From: a virus
Virus record (IMG/VR): IMGVR_UViG_3300030382_002436
Span: 1 to 37,020 of that record
Strand: one strand, 5' to 3'
DNA length: 37,020 bases
Shown here: piece after piece, positions 27,134 to 32,915 of the stretch
Layout: every line of letters begins with the position of its first letter
Numbering within the stretch: the stretch's first letter is position 1
Translations under genes and position numbers: made by a program
The notes under the pieces: model-generated
What the model saw: only the letters and a program-made list of their open reading frames with translations
The model's database searches: none
What the model was told of the DNA's origin: nothing

Positions 27134-27472
27134 TTAGCTGCTAGCATAATCTTTCCAATTTTTAAGTTCTTCTTTTACATCTTCTTGAATACGATGTCTT
27201 TCTGCCCATTTTTCACCTCGCAAATATGTATGTTCCTCTTGAAGTTTTCTACGGCATCTTGTTATTGATTCAGATGACATAAATTCTCCTCTTGATAATA
27301 CATGAAGAAACTCCTTTGCCGTCATTTTATTTACATCATGATTCTCACGAGATTGTACATACCATACATTTGCTACAAGCTGTTGATCATTATCTCTTAA
27401 CTTTGGTGATGATGTTAGTAGTTCCTTAACTATTTTAGAACATTGACTGATTATTAATAGTGGTCTTTTCAT
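27134..27472 (-). CDS. Conserved phage protein, unknown function
   Basis: The protein has 112 residues. LRDNDQQLVANVWYVQS, EFLHVLSRGEFMSSESITRC and RRKLQEEHTYLRG make a pattern I know from small phage proteins encoded beside replication genes, sometimes called replisome organiser-like. A helix-turn-helix is possible around the SESITRCRRKLQEE section. AAGGA precedes the ATG. It sits between the nuclease and the membrane peptide. Confidence 0.7.
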   Translation of the reverse strand: MKRPLLIISQCSKIVKELLTSSPKLRDNDQQLVANVWYVQSRENHDVNKMTAKEFLHVLSRGEFMSSESITRCRRKLQEEHTYLRGEKWAERHRIQEDVKEELKNWKDYASS

Positions 27473-27485
27473 TTGCTGATCCTTT

Positions 27486-28214
27486 CTATTTTGTTATACA
27501 TATTTCTTTAAACTGACAATATGAACATTCCCAACTTTGAAATGGGACTCCAACAGAATTACCATATTCTAAGTCTTCAGTAAATTTCTTGCCAGATTCT
27601 TCAAGTATTTCATTTAGTTCAACCCAATATTCATAAGATTTATCAATCCATTCAGGGCTGATGATCTGTTCTCTCATCATACTTGTATTTTTGTTATACC
27701 ATACTAAATACATCTCAATTTTATCAGGATTTAATTCTTCTTTAATTCCTAATGCATATGTTCCTATTTGGAGTTTATAGTTTCTATCCGAATCATTATC
27801 TCTATTAATCTTTCTGCCAAACTTCTTACTCCATTTATACGCAGCTGCAGTTTTAAGATCATATACTTTAAATATATTTTCTTTTAACTGCCAGTATCCT
27901 GCATCATATGTCCCAACAACATTTAAATCCTCAATCTTTATTTCTTCTTCAGTATAAACAATTTCTTTAGAATGATCAATTTCTTTATACCTCCAATTGA
28001 TTGCCTCTTCAATATCTTTATGAACAATAGTTCCTAGCCTAAGCAGTCTATATGATCTGTCGTCCATTGGTGTTTGAGGATAATCAAAATGCCTGTATAG
28101 GACTTTTTTATAACAACTTCCAGCTGATGATGCATGAAAGAAGCTATCTTTACCATGAGCTCTTTCAGTTTCTTTATATTGCAGATAGTTATGGTATAAT
28201 GACTTTATATCCAT
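27486..28214 (-). CDS. Cas4/RecB-like Fe-S exonuclease (PD-(D/E)XK)
   Basis: The protein has 242 residues. The signature is complete: C34, then H65 and E70 in VHKDIEE, GTYDAGY with D104, DLKT with D119 and K121, Q149 in the QIGTYALG helix, and C230, C233 and C239 in WECSYCQFKEIC. The 1+3 cysteine layout holds a 4Fe-4S cluster in Cas4 and AddB-type nucleases. It would resect DNA ends to make 3' tails for the annealing protein in the same operon. No CRISPR genes accompany it. AAGGAGAC precedes the ATG. Confidence 0.88.
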   Translation of the reverse strand: MDIKSLYHNYLQYKETERAHGKDSFFHASSAGSCYKKVLYRHFDYPQTPMDDRSYRLLRLGTIVHKDIEEAINWRYKEIDHSKEIVYTEEEIKIEDLNVVGTYDAGYWQLKENIFKVYDLKTAAAYKWSKKFGRKINRDNDSDRNYKLQIGTYALGIKEELNPDKIEMYLVWYNKNTSMMREQIISPEWIDKSYEYWVELNEILEESGKKFTEDLEYGNSVGVPFQSWECSYCQFKEICITK

Positions 28215-28239
28215 ATAATTGTCTCCTTATTCTACCCCA

Positions 28240-28268
28240 AATATAACAATATCTGAGTTTATGTTCAA
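28240..28268 (-). promoter_or_regulatory. Candidate sigma70-like promoter before the nuclease gene
   Basis: On the - strand, TTGAAC (28263-28268) and TATATT (28240-28245) are separated by exactly 17 bases, in the 60-base gap upstream of the nuclease gene. It would restart transcription of the recombination block. It is a pattern match only. Confidence 0.4.
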
Positions 28269-28274
28269 ATACAT

Positions 28275-28760
28275 TTATTCATCTTTTATTGAATTATATT
28301 CATCTTGAATATCATATTTAGTATCATCTTTGTTAAATTTTATTTTTTCTTTCCATTTTGAAGTATGTTTTTTAATTTTTTCTGCTGAAATTGTAGGTTG
28401 TTTAAGTAACTCATCTGGGTCAATGAACTCATCAAATGTATACGTATCATTTTCATCCCATCCTTTTACTATTACTTCTTGCCTGTTGCAATCAACTATT
28501 ATCTCTACTTCTGCATCACCTACATTATCTGTAAGTATTCCATAGTTCAGTTCACCATCTATATCATTTCTGATCATTCTACTGAATATCATTCTACTTA
28601 GATATGAAGGATCATTCCATCTTAGTTTTCTACTTAGTACATCTCTTAAATCATCTTCCATTTCTCTTGCTCCCCAATGAGTATATAATACCACTGGTCT
28701 TTCTTCTGATTTTGGTGCATCACCATTTTCCCATATTTCTATTGTTCCTCTACATCCCAT
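28275..28760 (-). CDS. Conserved MGCRGTI-type phage protein, unknown function
   Basis: The protein has 161 residues. It begins MGCRGTIEIWENGD and continues LYTHWGAREM, LRWNDPSYLSRMIFS and NYGILTDNVGDAEVEIIVD, a pattern I associate with phage and archaeal proteins of unknown activity. The C-terminal third is Lys/Asp-rich and probably flexible. AAAGGAG precedes the ATG. No catalytic signature is certain. Confidence 0.65.
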   Translation of the reverse strand: MGCRGTIEIWENGDAPKSEERPVVLYTHWGAREMEDDLRDVLSRKLRWNDPSYLSRMIFSRMIRNDIDGELNYGILTDNVGDAEVEIIVDCNRQEVIVKGWDENDTYTFDEFIDPDELLKQPTISAEKIKKHTSKWKEKIKFNKDDTKYDIQDEYNSIKDE

Positions 28761-28854
28761 GATTTGCTCCTTTTTCTGTTTTCAATTTATATTCTCTTGC
28801 CCTAACAGTTAATTGTGATTCTTTATATTGTTGTTCATAGTTTCCTTCAATCAT
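28750..28854 (-). CDS. Possible 34-residue peptide
   Basis: MIEGNYEQQYKESQLTVRAR is followed by a Lys-rich end. The start overlaps the upstream stop as ATGA with AGAGGTGA as SD, and the stop overlaps the next start by 11 bases, so it fits the coupling style of the operon. It may also simply relay ribosomes. No homology is recognised. Confidence 0.4.
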   Translation of the reverse strand: MIEGNYEQQYKESQLTVRAREYKLKTEKGANHGM

Positions 28855-29081
28855 TCTTCACCTCTATATCCTATACTTGAAATCATACTTTTACCCCTTT
28901 TATACTCAGGTGTCTTTTTAATCATCTCATTAACTTTTTTAACATCAAGAATAGGCTTTTTAAGAAGTTCTATTTCATCTTCGTCTTCTGCCCCTGCGTG
29001 TTCTCCACAGTCAGTACAAATATCATTATCTGGATAGTCTGGTTCATAGAACCTTGCCCCACAACAATTACTTACTAACAT
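28851..29081 (-). CDS. Small zinc-ribbon protein
   Basis: The protein has 76 residues from the ATG at 29081, chosen for the strong AAAGGAGG just upstream; a longer frame starts at 29108 without an SD. MLVSNCCGARFYEP (C6, C7) and ICTDCGEHAGAEDEDE (C22, C25) form a short treble-clef or zinc-ribbon site found in many small phage proteins. The C-terminus is helical and basic. The role is unknown. Confidence 0.75.
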   Translation of the reverse strand: MLVSNCCGARFYEPDYPDNDICTDCGEHAGAEDEDEIELLKKPILDVKKVNEMIKKTPEYKRGKSMISSIGYRGEE

Positions 29082-29335
29082 TTTTCCTCCTTTGTTAATG
29101 CAATACATTTTGATATGTCTAATTTATCCGCAGCTTCTGTTAACCTCTTACCTATCTTTGCTACATCTTCAGTAAGCACATAAGACATTTTGGTATCTTT
29201 TATTTCTGTATAAAGTATTTTCTTTGCATTTCTATCCTTAGCTATTTCTTCAAGACATACTGTTATTCTTGGTAAATATCTTATTATTGTTTCCATCATT
29301 TCTTTGCCATTTCTTGTTCTGTCCCAATCACTCAT
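29075..29335 (-). CDS. Small helical hypothetical protein
   Basis: This 86-residue helical protein begins MSDWDRTRNGKEMMETIIRY. AAAGGA lies before the ATG, and it overlaps the zinc-ribbon gene by seven bases. It is the first gene after the structured elements E3 and E4, which form its leader. Confidence 0.65.
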   Translation of the reverse strand: MSDWDRTRNGKEMMETIIRYLPRITVCLEEIAKDRNAKKILYTEIKDTKMSYVLTEDVAKIGKRLTEAADKLDISKCIALTKEEKC

Positions 29336-29360
29336 TGTTATATCCTTTCATTTAAAGTTA

Positions 29361-29429
29361 TAGGCTGGAGCCATAGCATATTCTAGCTGTCAGTTTCAGG
29401 TACCATGAATACTGGCAATACCCAGCCTA
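29361..29429. other. Structured intergenic element E3
   Basis: This 69-base unit is closed by a perfect 8-bp helix (29361-29368 with 29422-29429). It holds two inner hairpins: 29373-29377 with 29386-29390 (one G-U, in + strand RNA) and 29391-29398 with 29406-29414 (8 bp with a one-base bulge). The result is a three-way junction. Here the wobble favours + strand RNA, unlike E1 and E2. It lies in the 189-base gap downstream of the ParB-like gene; no gene is seen in the gap. Confidence 0.5.
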
Positions 29430-29432
29430 ATA

Positions 29433-29506
29433 TAGAGCAGTAAAGCGCATGCGACCTATTCCAGAGGACCTTATCCACCTTGCTGTGACTCAGCTTCACT
29501 GCTCTA
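29433..29506. other. Structured intergenic element E4
   Basis: This 74-base unit sits three bases from E3 and is closed by a perfect 9-bp helix (29433-29441 with 29498-29506). Inner hairpins are weaker: 4 bp at 29482-29485 with 29491-29494, and a short GGA/TCC stem near 29465-29475. It has tRNA-like length but no T-arm, no D-arm and no anticodon stem at the right places on either strand. Confidence 0.5.
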
Positions 29507-29524
29507 AGATTATTATTTTACAAT

Positions 29525-30283
29525 TTAGTCAACAAATTTTACTTTATCTCTTGAATTGTAATTATAGATATACTGAAACTGTTCTAAGAAACTTTCAGCA
29601 TCTGCACATCTATTGATCTTGTTTGATAGGTACTTAACTTTAGACATCATTCGTTTATGATCATATCCAGGATAATCATATACTGTTATAAATGCCTCAA
29701 GAAACCTTGCATTTCTATTGAATTTAACATATTTGTCAAAGTTACCTACGCTCACTCCGAAATCATGAGCTGAATCCCAACTTCTTTTAAACTCCATCTT
29801 ACCATTTTTAATACCTGATACAACAGTTGAACTTCTACTTCCTAAAAGAACTACAGCTGTTGTTGATGATGGGAACTTATTTGATTGCATATAGCTTTGA
29901 AATAATTGAAACTTTACATCACCTACTACTGCATAATGATGTATATAATCAATTAATTTCCATGAGTTTTGCAGGCTAGCAGCTTTTGGTATATCAATAA
30001 GATTAACATTATCATTTACAAGATAATATATCTTTTTACCTTCAGCTTTTAACGACATAAATCTATGTTGTCCATCTACGACTGGATACTTTTGTCCAGA
30101 AGTATTATATCGTTTTTTACCTGTTGCTTTGCTATTAACAATTACAACATATGCACTTGAGAGATTTTTCTTTCTCATTTCCTTGCGCATTCTTTCAACT
30201 TTCCTCATGTCAATTGGTCTATTAGACTTTATTATTTCAAAGTCATCATAGTTTTTGGTTGTTTTGATTGTCATACTATTCAT
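29525..30283 (-). CDS. ParB/DGQHR-like protein
   Basis: The protein has 252 residues. SNRPIDMRKVERMRKEM is followed by PVVDGQHRFMSLKAEGKKI (D70, G71, Q72, H73, R74). This is the ParB/sulfiredoxin-type core, in which the GQHR-like turn binds nucleotide. The C-terminal part is helical and lacks an obvious ParB HTH. Members act in partition, as nucleases or as CTP switches; which applies here cannot be read. AAGGAG precedes the ATG. It is the only gene in the operon bracketed on both sides by pairs of structured elements. Confidence 0.75.
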   Translation of the reverse strand: MNSMTIKTTKNYDDFEIIKSNRPIDMRKVERMRKEMRKKNLSSAYVVIVNSKATGKKRYNTSGQKYPVVDGQHRFMSLKAEGKKIYYLVNDNVNLIDIPKAASLQNSWKLIDYIHHYAVVGDVKFQLFQSYMQSNKFPSSTTAVVLLGSRSSTVVSGIKNGKMEFKRSWDSAHDFGVSVGNFDKYVKFNRNARFLEAFITVYDYPGYDHKRMMSKVKYLSNKINRCADAESFLEQFQYIYNYNSRDKVKFVD

Positions 30284-30331
30284 GGTTTCTCCTTTTGTTA
30301 TGGTTGTTATGAATTTGTTATTAAATATTTA

Positions 30332-30404
30332 TAGGGACTGCACATCATGAACGTAGACATCGTTTTACCATACGTGGTATGTGAGAGGGAGAGTACAGTC
30401 CCTA
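30332..30404. other. Structured intergenic element E5
   Basis: This 73-base unit has a perfect 9-bp closing helix (30332-30340 with 30396-30404). Inner parts are a palindromic ACCATACGTGGTATG section that can form either of two 5-bp hairpins, and a 4-bp AACG/CGTT hairpin. A purine-rich stretch (GAGAGGGAGAG on the + strand) stays single-stranded. It lies directly upstream of the ParB-like gene. There is no T run after the helix on the - strand. Confidence 0.5.
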
Positions 30405-30527
30405 AATTATAAAGGTGAACACTGCGTAACGCTACTGTATTCGTGTCCATTAAGCTGATATAACCTCGTCAGGAAAGTAGTCAGAAAGGAAAATCTACTT
30501 TTACACGCTTCAGCGCCTTTTTATAAA
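30405..30527. other. Structured intergenic element E6
   Basis: The outer helix TTATAAAGGTG...CGCCTTTTTATAA contains a two-base bulge and a U-G pair. Inside are a perfect 7-bp hairpin (30474-30480 with 30495-30501, 14-base loop), a CTGA/TCAG hairpin near 30455-30472 and an ACAC/GTGT stem. On the + strand the right arm runs into TTTTT and could terminate antisense transcription. On the - strand the 14-base loop reads AUUUUCCUUUCUGA, the complement of several operon SD sites. Confidence 0.5.
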
Positions 30528-30617
30528 TTATCTTTCTGCTTTCTGTATGAGTTTATATACTATATATACTGTTATAACTATTGCTGATCCGTAGATGACC
30601 TCGATTGGTAAGTCCAT
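30528..30617 (-). CDS. Possible 29-residue membrane peptide
   Basis: MDLPIEVIYGSAIVITVYIV is followed by YKLIQKAER: one membrane helix with a basic end. A perfect AGGAGG lies ten bases before the ATG. It is nested in the last codons of the upstream gene (40-base overlap). The SD and hydrophobic pattern favour a real gene. Confidence 0.45.
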   Translation of the reverse strand: MDLPIEVIYGSAIVITVYIVYKLIQKAER

Positions 30618-31099
30618 GGCGGATATCCCTCCTCTTTATAGTTAGTTGAATATATTTTATTTCTCCAAATAAAATGTTTATCAGGACCAAGATCATACCT
30701 TCCTTTAGCGAAAGCCTGTTCAAAGTCTGTAAACTGATCATCTGGATACTTAATTGCTATTATTTTAGATGAATCAGACACATAATGACCAATTGGATTA
30801 TTTAATATACTATCTAAATCAACAGATGTATCTTCCATTTCTCTAAATAAAGCTGATAGACTATCATTATGTGCTACTACATGAGCATATTTAATATCCA
30901 TTTGCTCTGTAAAACTTAGTTCTTTCACATTATTCTTTTTACCACCACAATTAAATCCTATAAATAACAACAATCCAGTTGATATTATTGCTAGAAATTT
31001 CATTTGTTCTCTCATATTTATTATCCTTTCTTTTGTTGTGTGTTCTATTATTACCCATGATAAATACCATGCTATCCAAAAGAGCCCTAAATCTGTCAT
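30578..31099 (-). CDS. Membrane-anchored hypothetical protein
   Basis: The protein has up to 173 residues. From 31099 (GGAG, four bases after the previous stop) it has two hydrophobic segments, LGLFWIAWYLSWVIIEH and FLAIISTGLLLFIGFNCGG. From the second good start, ATG 31015 with AAAGGA, it is a 145-residue protein with a single signal-like segment; FNC is a poor lipobox. The rest is soluble and acidic, with a YPPWTYQSR end. Both starts may be used, giving two topologies. The function is unknown; an envelope protein such as an exclusion factor is possible. Confidence 0.6.
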   Translation of the reverse strand: MTDLGLFWIAWYLSWVIIEHTTKERIINMREQMKFLAIISTGLLLFIGFNCGGKKNNVKELSFTEQMDIKYAHVVAHNDSLSALFREMEDTSVDLDSILNNPIGHYVSDSSKIIAIKYPDDQFTDFEQAFAKGRYDLGPDKHFIWRNKIYSTNYKEEGYPPWTYQSRSSTDQQ

Positions 31100-31102
31100 T
31101 AT

Positions 31103-31258
31103 CTACTCCCATCTCTTTTTATTTGATTCATAATAATGACTACCTGGTCTATTATCATGATGTTTAGGTTTATCAAATGGAGCTCCTAGTGTTAATACTA
31201 TTCCCCATAACAATGCTATAACAAATATTCCTACTATTATTACTGAGACCCAATACAT
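31103..31258 (-). CDS. Small membrane protein (51 residues)
   Basis: MYWVSVIIVGIFVIALLWGI begins one N-terminal membrane helix, followed by a polar tail with HHDNRPGSHYYESNKKRWE. The start shares a base with the previous stop (TAATG), and GGAG is upstream. It is encoded immediately before the two-segment membrane protein. The role is unknown. Confidence 0.65.
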   Translation of the reverse strand: MYWVSVIIVGIFVIALLWGIVLTLGAPFDKPKHHDNRPGSHYYESNKKRWE

Positions 31259-31440
31259 TACTTACTCCTTTTCTTTGCATAGTGCCTGCTAAGTATATCT
31301 TGTGATTGGTGTGATAATCCTGATTCTTCTAATAATATTCTAGTACCATTATTAAGAACAAACCCTTGTTTCTTATTAATTACGATAGGATAATCTATCA
31401 TACTAACCCATCTACTAATAATATCATCTATTGTGCTCAT
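31258..31440 (-). CDS. Small soluble hypothetical protein
   Basis: The protein has 60 residues: MSTIDDIISRWVSMIDYPIV, then a beta pair and a basic tail. It overlaps both neighbours (TAATG and ATGA). It is soluble, unlike its neighbours. No family is recognised. Confidence 0.6.
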   Translation of the reverse strand: MSTIDDIISRWVSMIDYPIVINKKQGFVLNNGTRILLEESGLSHQSQDILSRHYAKKRSK

Positions 31441-31613
31441 TTCCTTTCCTTTCTTAGTTTAAACCATATGATTGTGCCAAGAACTGCTGAGACTATCAGT
31501 AAGTCTTTAAGAATATAACAAATTAAGACTGTAGTTTCTAATCCTGATATCCCAGAGTTCTTAGCTTCGTTAACCATATTAAATGCCTCAACTATATCTG
31601 TGAATGATATCAT
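31437..31613 (-). CDS. Small membrane protein (58 residues)
   Basis: The ATG at 31613 with AAGGTG is preferred to a GTG three codons earlier. An N-terminal amphipathic helix is followed by a membrane helix (VLICYILKDLLIVSAVLGTI) and a basic KLRKERK end. It is part of the run of membrane genes. The role is unknown. Confidence 0.65.
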   Translation of the reverse strand: MISFTDIVEAFNMVNEAKNSGISGLETTVLICYILKDLLIVSAVLGTIIWFKLRKERK

Positions 31614-31618
31614 ACTAT

Positions 31619-31705
31619 TCACCTTGTTTCATCTATATATACTTTAATTAAAGCTGCTATTACTGCGAATAACACTGTTAGCATTACTATATCAAATATA
31701 CTCAT
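31619..31705 (-). CDS. 28-residue membrane peptide
   Basis: MSIFDIVMLTVLFAVIAALI is followed by KVYIDETR. It is a single hydrophobic helix preceded by GGGAG at good spacing. It is too short for most gene finders but fits the contiguous run of membrane peptides. Confidence 0.5.
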   Translation of the reverse strand: MSIFDIVMLTVLFAVIAALIKVYIDETR

Positions 31706-31706
31706 A

Positions 31707-31814
31707 TTATTCTCCCATTATCTTCATTAAAATCCATACAGATAGAAATATTAGACCCATTCCTACTGCAAACACACCCATTATCTTAATTCCTAGTACT
31801 AATGCTTCACTCAT
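31707..31814 (-). CDS. 35-residue membrane peptide
   Basis: MSEALVLGIKIMGVFAVGMG leads into a hydrophobic helix ending KIMGE. GGGAG lies before the ATG. It overlaps the upstream peptide as ATGA and is followed one base later by the next. It looks superficially like the first helix of small subunits such as OadG, but at this length that is not evidence of homology. Confidence 0.55.
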   Translation of the reverse strand: MSEALVLGIKIMGVFAVGMGLIFLSVWILMKIMGE

Positions 31815-31936
31815 CTTGTCCACTCCCTTATCTCTTTATCTTGTGATTTAAGAGTATTAGATATATCTATCATACACCACAGTATTAATGCCTGAAATGC
31901 AAATACTACTATCATACCAAGTTCTATTAATTCCAT
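31811..31936 (-). CDS. 41-residue membrane peptide
   Basis: MELIELGMIVVFAFQALILW forms one helix, followed by a charged tail SQDKEIREWTR. AGAAAGGAA is seen before the ATG. It is the first gene of the membrane-peptide run, preceded by structured element E7. Confidence 0.6.
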   Translation of the reverse strand: MELIELGMIVVFAFQALILWCMIDISNTLKSQDKEIREWTR

Positions 31937-31963
31937 TGTTATTCCTTTCTGTTTATTAAATTA

Positions 31964-32061
31964 AGGGGGCTACTCCCTCTTGATGGTTTCAACCCGTTGC
32001 ACACAGGTAAACCTCTGTCGGTCAGGTTATCTCAGTCAAATTTTTATGACTATCGCCCCCT
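31964..32061. other. Structured intergenic element E7
   Basis: This 98-base unit has a perfect 7-bp GC-rich closing helix (31964-31970 with 32055-32061). Inside is a 5-bp hairpin with an 8-base loop (32034-32038 with 32047-32051), and a 7-bp stem with one mismatch and a 4-base loop (32001-32007 with 32012-32018) extended by AACC/GGTT. It is a three-way junction larger than the others. The rest of the gap between 31937 and 32133 shows only an unconvincing 16-codon frame at 32080-32130. Confidence 0.5.
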
Positions 32062-32133
32062 CGTAAATTAAATAGCGTCTTACGCATTAATTGCTGTTTT
32101 ATCTGTTGCTACTAACTTAATGTGCGCCATTTA

Positions 32134-32295
32134 TTATGTTTTCCTTTCTTTAACTTTGATTGATACTAACGATCCATATTTATCACGCAATGCCTGTACA
32201 TACCCAGAGATATATGATATTGCATACTCTTTAGTACCTTTGACATTGATGACCTTTGAATTAATTCCACAAGTAATAACATATTGATGGTTCAT
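32134..32295 (-). CDS. Small hypothetical protein (53 residues)
   Basis: The frame reads MNHQYVITCGINSKVINVKG, then a helix KEYAISYISGYVQALRDKYG and a basic strand end. AAAGGGA precedes the ATG. The strand-helix-strand pattern is compatible with a small alpha/beta fold. No function is recognised. Confidence 0.6.
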   Translation of the reverse strand: MNHQYVITCGINSKVINVKGTKEYAISYISGYVQALRDKYGSLVSIKVKERKT

Positions 32296-32296
32296 A

Positions 32297-32473
32297 TTAT
32301 TCCCTTTCTATATGTTTATGTACAACTGCATCATACAAAGCAATAAGATCATTATCATCCAACTCTAATAAAGTTTTAAGCATTGGTTCACATGATTCAT
32401 GAACTCCAAAAGAATATGCATCATGTATTGCAGGAAAAAGAGTCTGAATTATTTTAATTGCAAGTGTTTTCAT
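32297..32473 (-). CDS. Small acidic hypothetical protein (58 residues)
   Basis: MKTLAIKIIQTLFPAIHDAY leads to a helical acidic protein with a TLLELDDNDLIALYDAV helix. CAGAAAGGAA precedes the ATG; it is one of three genes with this 10-base SD, which is complementary to the loop of element E6. It overlaps the upstream 26-residue peptide as ATGA. Confidence 0.6.
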   Translation of the reverse strand: MKTLAIKIIQTLFPAIHDAYSFGVHESCEPMLKTLLELDDNDLIALYDAVVHKHIERE

Positions 32474-32550
32474 ATTAGTTCCTTTCTGTTGAATATATGT
32501 TTAGCAGCGTTGTAACTATGTTTATCTAGCTTATTATGTTTATTCTTCAT
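32470..32550 (-). CDS. 26-residue basic peptide
   Basis: MKNKHNKLDKHSYNAAKHIF ends with NRKELI. GAAAGGATC precedes the ATG, and there are ATGA overlaps at both ends, so translation would be coupled through it. It may be functional or a relay between genes. Confidence 0.4.
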   Translation of the reverse strand: MKNKHNKLDKHSYNAAKHIFNRKELI

Positions 32551-32744
32551 GATGATCCTTTCCAGTTTCCTATTAACCATTTAGACTCTTTAGTACCATG
32601 ATTTATATGATAATTAATATCTATCCCAGTACCACGAAATCTTATTTCAAACCATATATCAGTACGCAATGGATATCCTCTCTTGTAAAAGAATCCAATA
32701 TCAATAAAGATATTTTTAGAATGATAGTATAAATTTTTTCTCAT
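32547..32744 (-). CDS. Small hypothetical protein (65 residues)
   Basis: This aromatic- and Gly-rich protein with beta character (FFYKRGYPLRTDIWFEIRFR) is the first gene of the long leftward operon after the terminator. CAGAAAGGAA precedes the ATG. The function is unknown. Confidence 0.6.
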   Translation of the reverse strand: MRKNLYYHSKNIFIDIGFFYKRGYPLRTDIWFEIRFRGTGIDINYHINHGTKESKWLIGNWKGSS

Positions 32745-32816
32745 AACAGTTCCTTTCTGTTAATGCCCAAGTTAATGTAAAATACTATTATACACTGATG
32801 TAATTATAAGTATCAC

Positions 32817-32825
32817 ATTATATCA
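32817..32825 (-). promoter_or_regulatory. Extended -10 promoter of the leftward operon
   Basis: On the - strand the sequence TGATATAAT matches the extended -10 consensus TGnTATAAT, in the 171-base gap between the terminator at 32862-32897 and the first gene. Two further TATAAT hexamers lie nearer the gene. The -35 region is poor, as is usual for extended -10 promoters. Two similar 10-base inverted repeats (ACACCAGTGT at 32838-32847, ACACTGATGT at 32792-32801) flank it and could be operator sites. Confidence 0.5.
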
Positions 32826-32861
32826 CACTTTATTAGCACACCAGTGTACAGTAGTAGTGTT

Positions 32862-32897
32862 AAAAAGGAGTAGAGGGGAGGCTATCACCTCTCCCCT
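32862..32897 (-). terminator. Intrinsic terminator after the first leftward gene
   Basis: A 10-bp GC-rich stem with one mismatch and one wobble (32872-32881 with 32888-32897) and a 6-base loop is followed, on the - strand, by ACTCC and TTTTT. It separates the 87-residue gene from the rest of the leftward operon. Confidence 0.65.
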
Positions 32898-32915
32898 GTC
32901 TACGTCCCTCTCGTT

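Noticed and set aside
29361-30404. tRNA genes in the ~70-base structured elements E3, E4, E5
   Set aside because: Lengths and 7-9 bp closing stems look tRNA-like, but on neither strand is there a T-arm with TTCRA loop, a D-arm or a 7-base anticodon loop at the right distances.
29340-30527. Retron or CRISPR array
   Set aside because: No reverse transcriptase, no regularly spaced direct repeats and no cas genes; the Cas4-like nuclease is a common phage recombination enzyme.
30553-30741. 62-residue - strand frame overlapping the membrane-anchored gene
   Set aside because: Different frame from a better supported gene, no SD, no coupling to neighbours.
31707-31814. Homology of the 35-residue peptide to OadG
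   Set aside because: Only a generic single-helix resemblance; no oxaloacetate decarboxylase genes nearby.
24938-32061. Hammerhead-type self-cleaving ribozymes in the structured elements
   Set aside because: A CUGANGA-like string occurs on the - strand near 30466, but no GAAA and cleavage-site strand are in the right order around three helices.
32080-32130. 16-codon frame on the - strand (MAHIKLVATDKTAINA)
   Set aside because: Too short, and the nearest SD-like AGGA is about 12 bases away; not listed as a gene.
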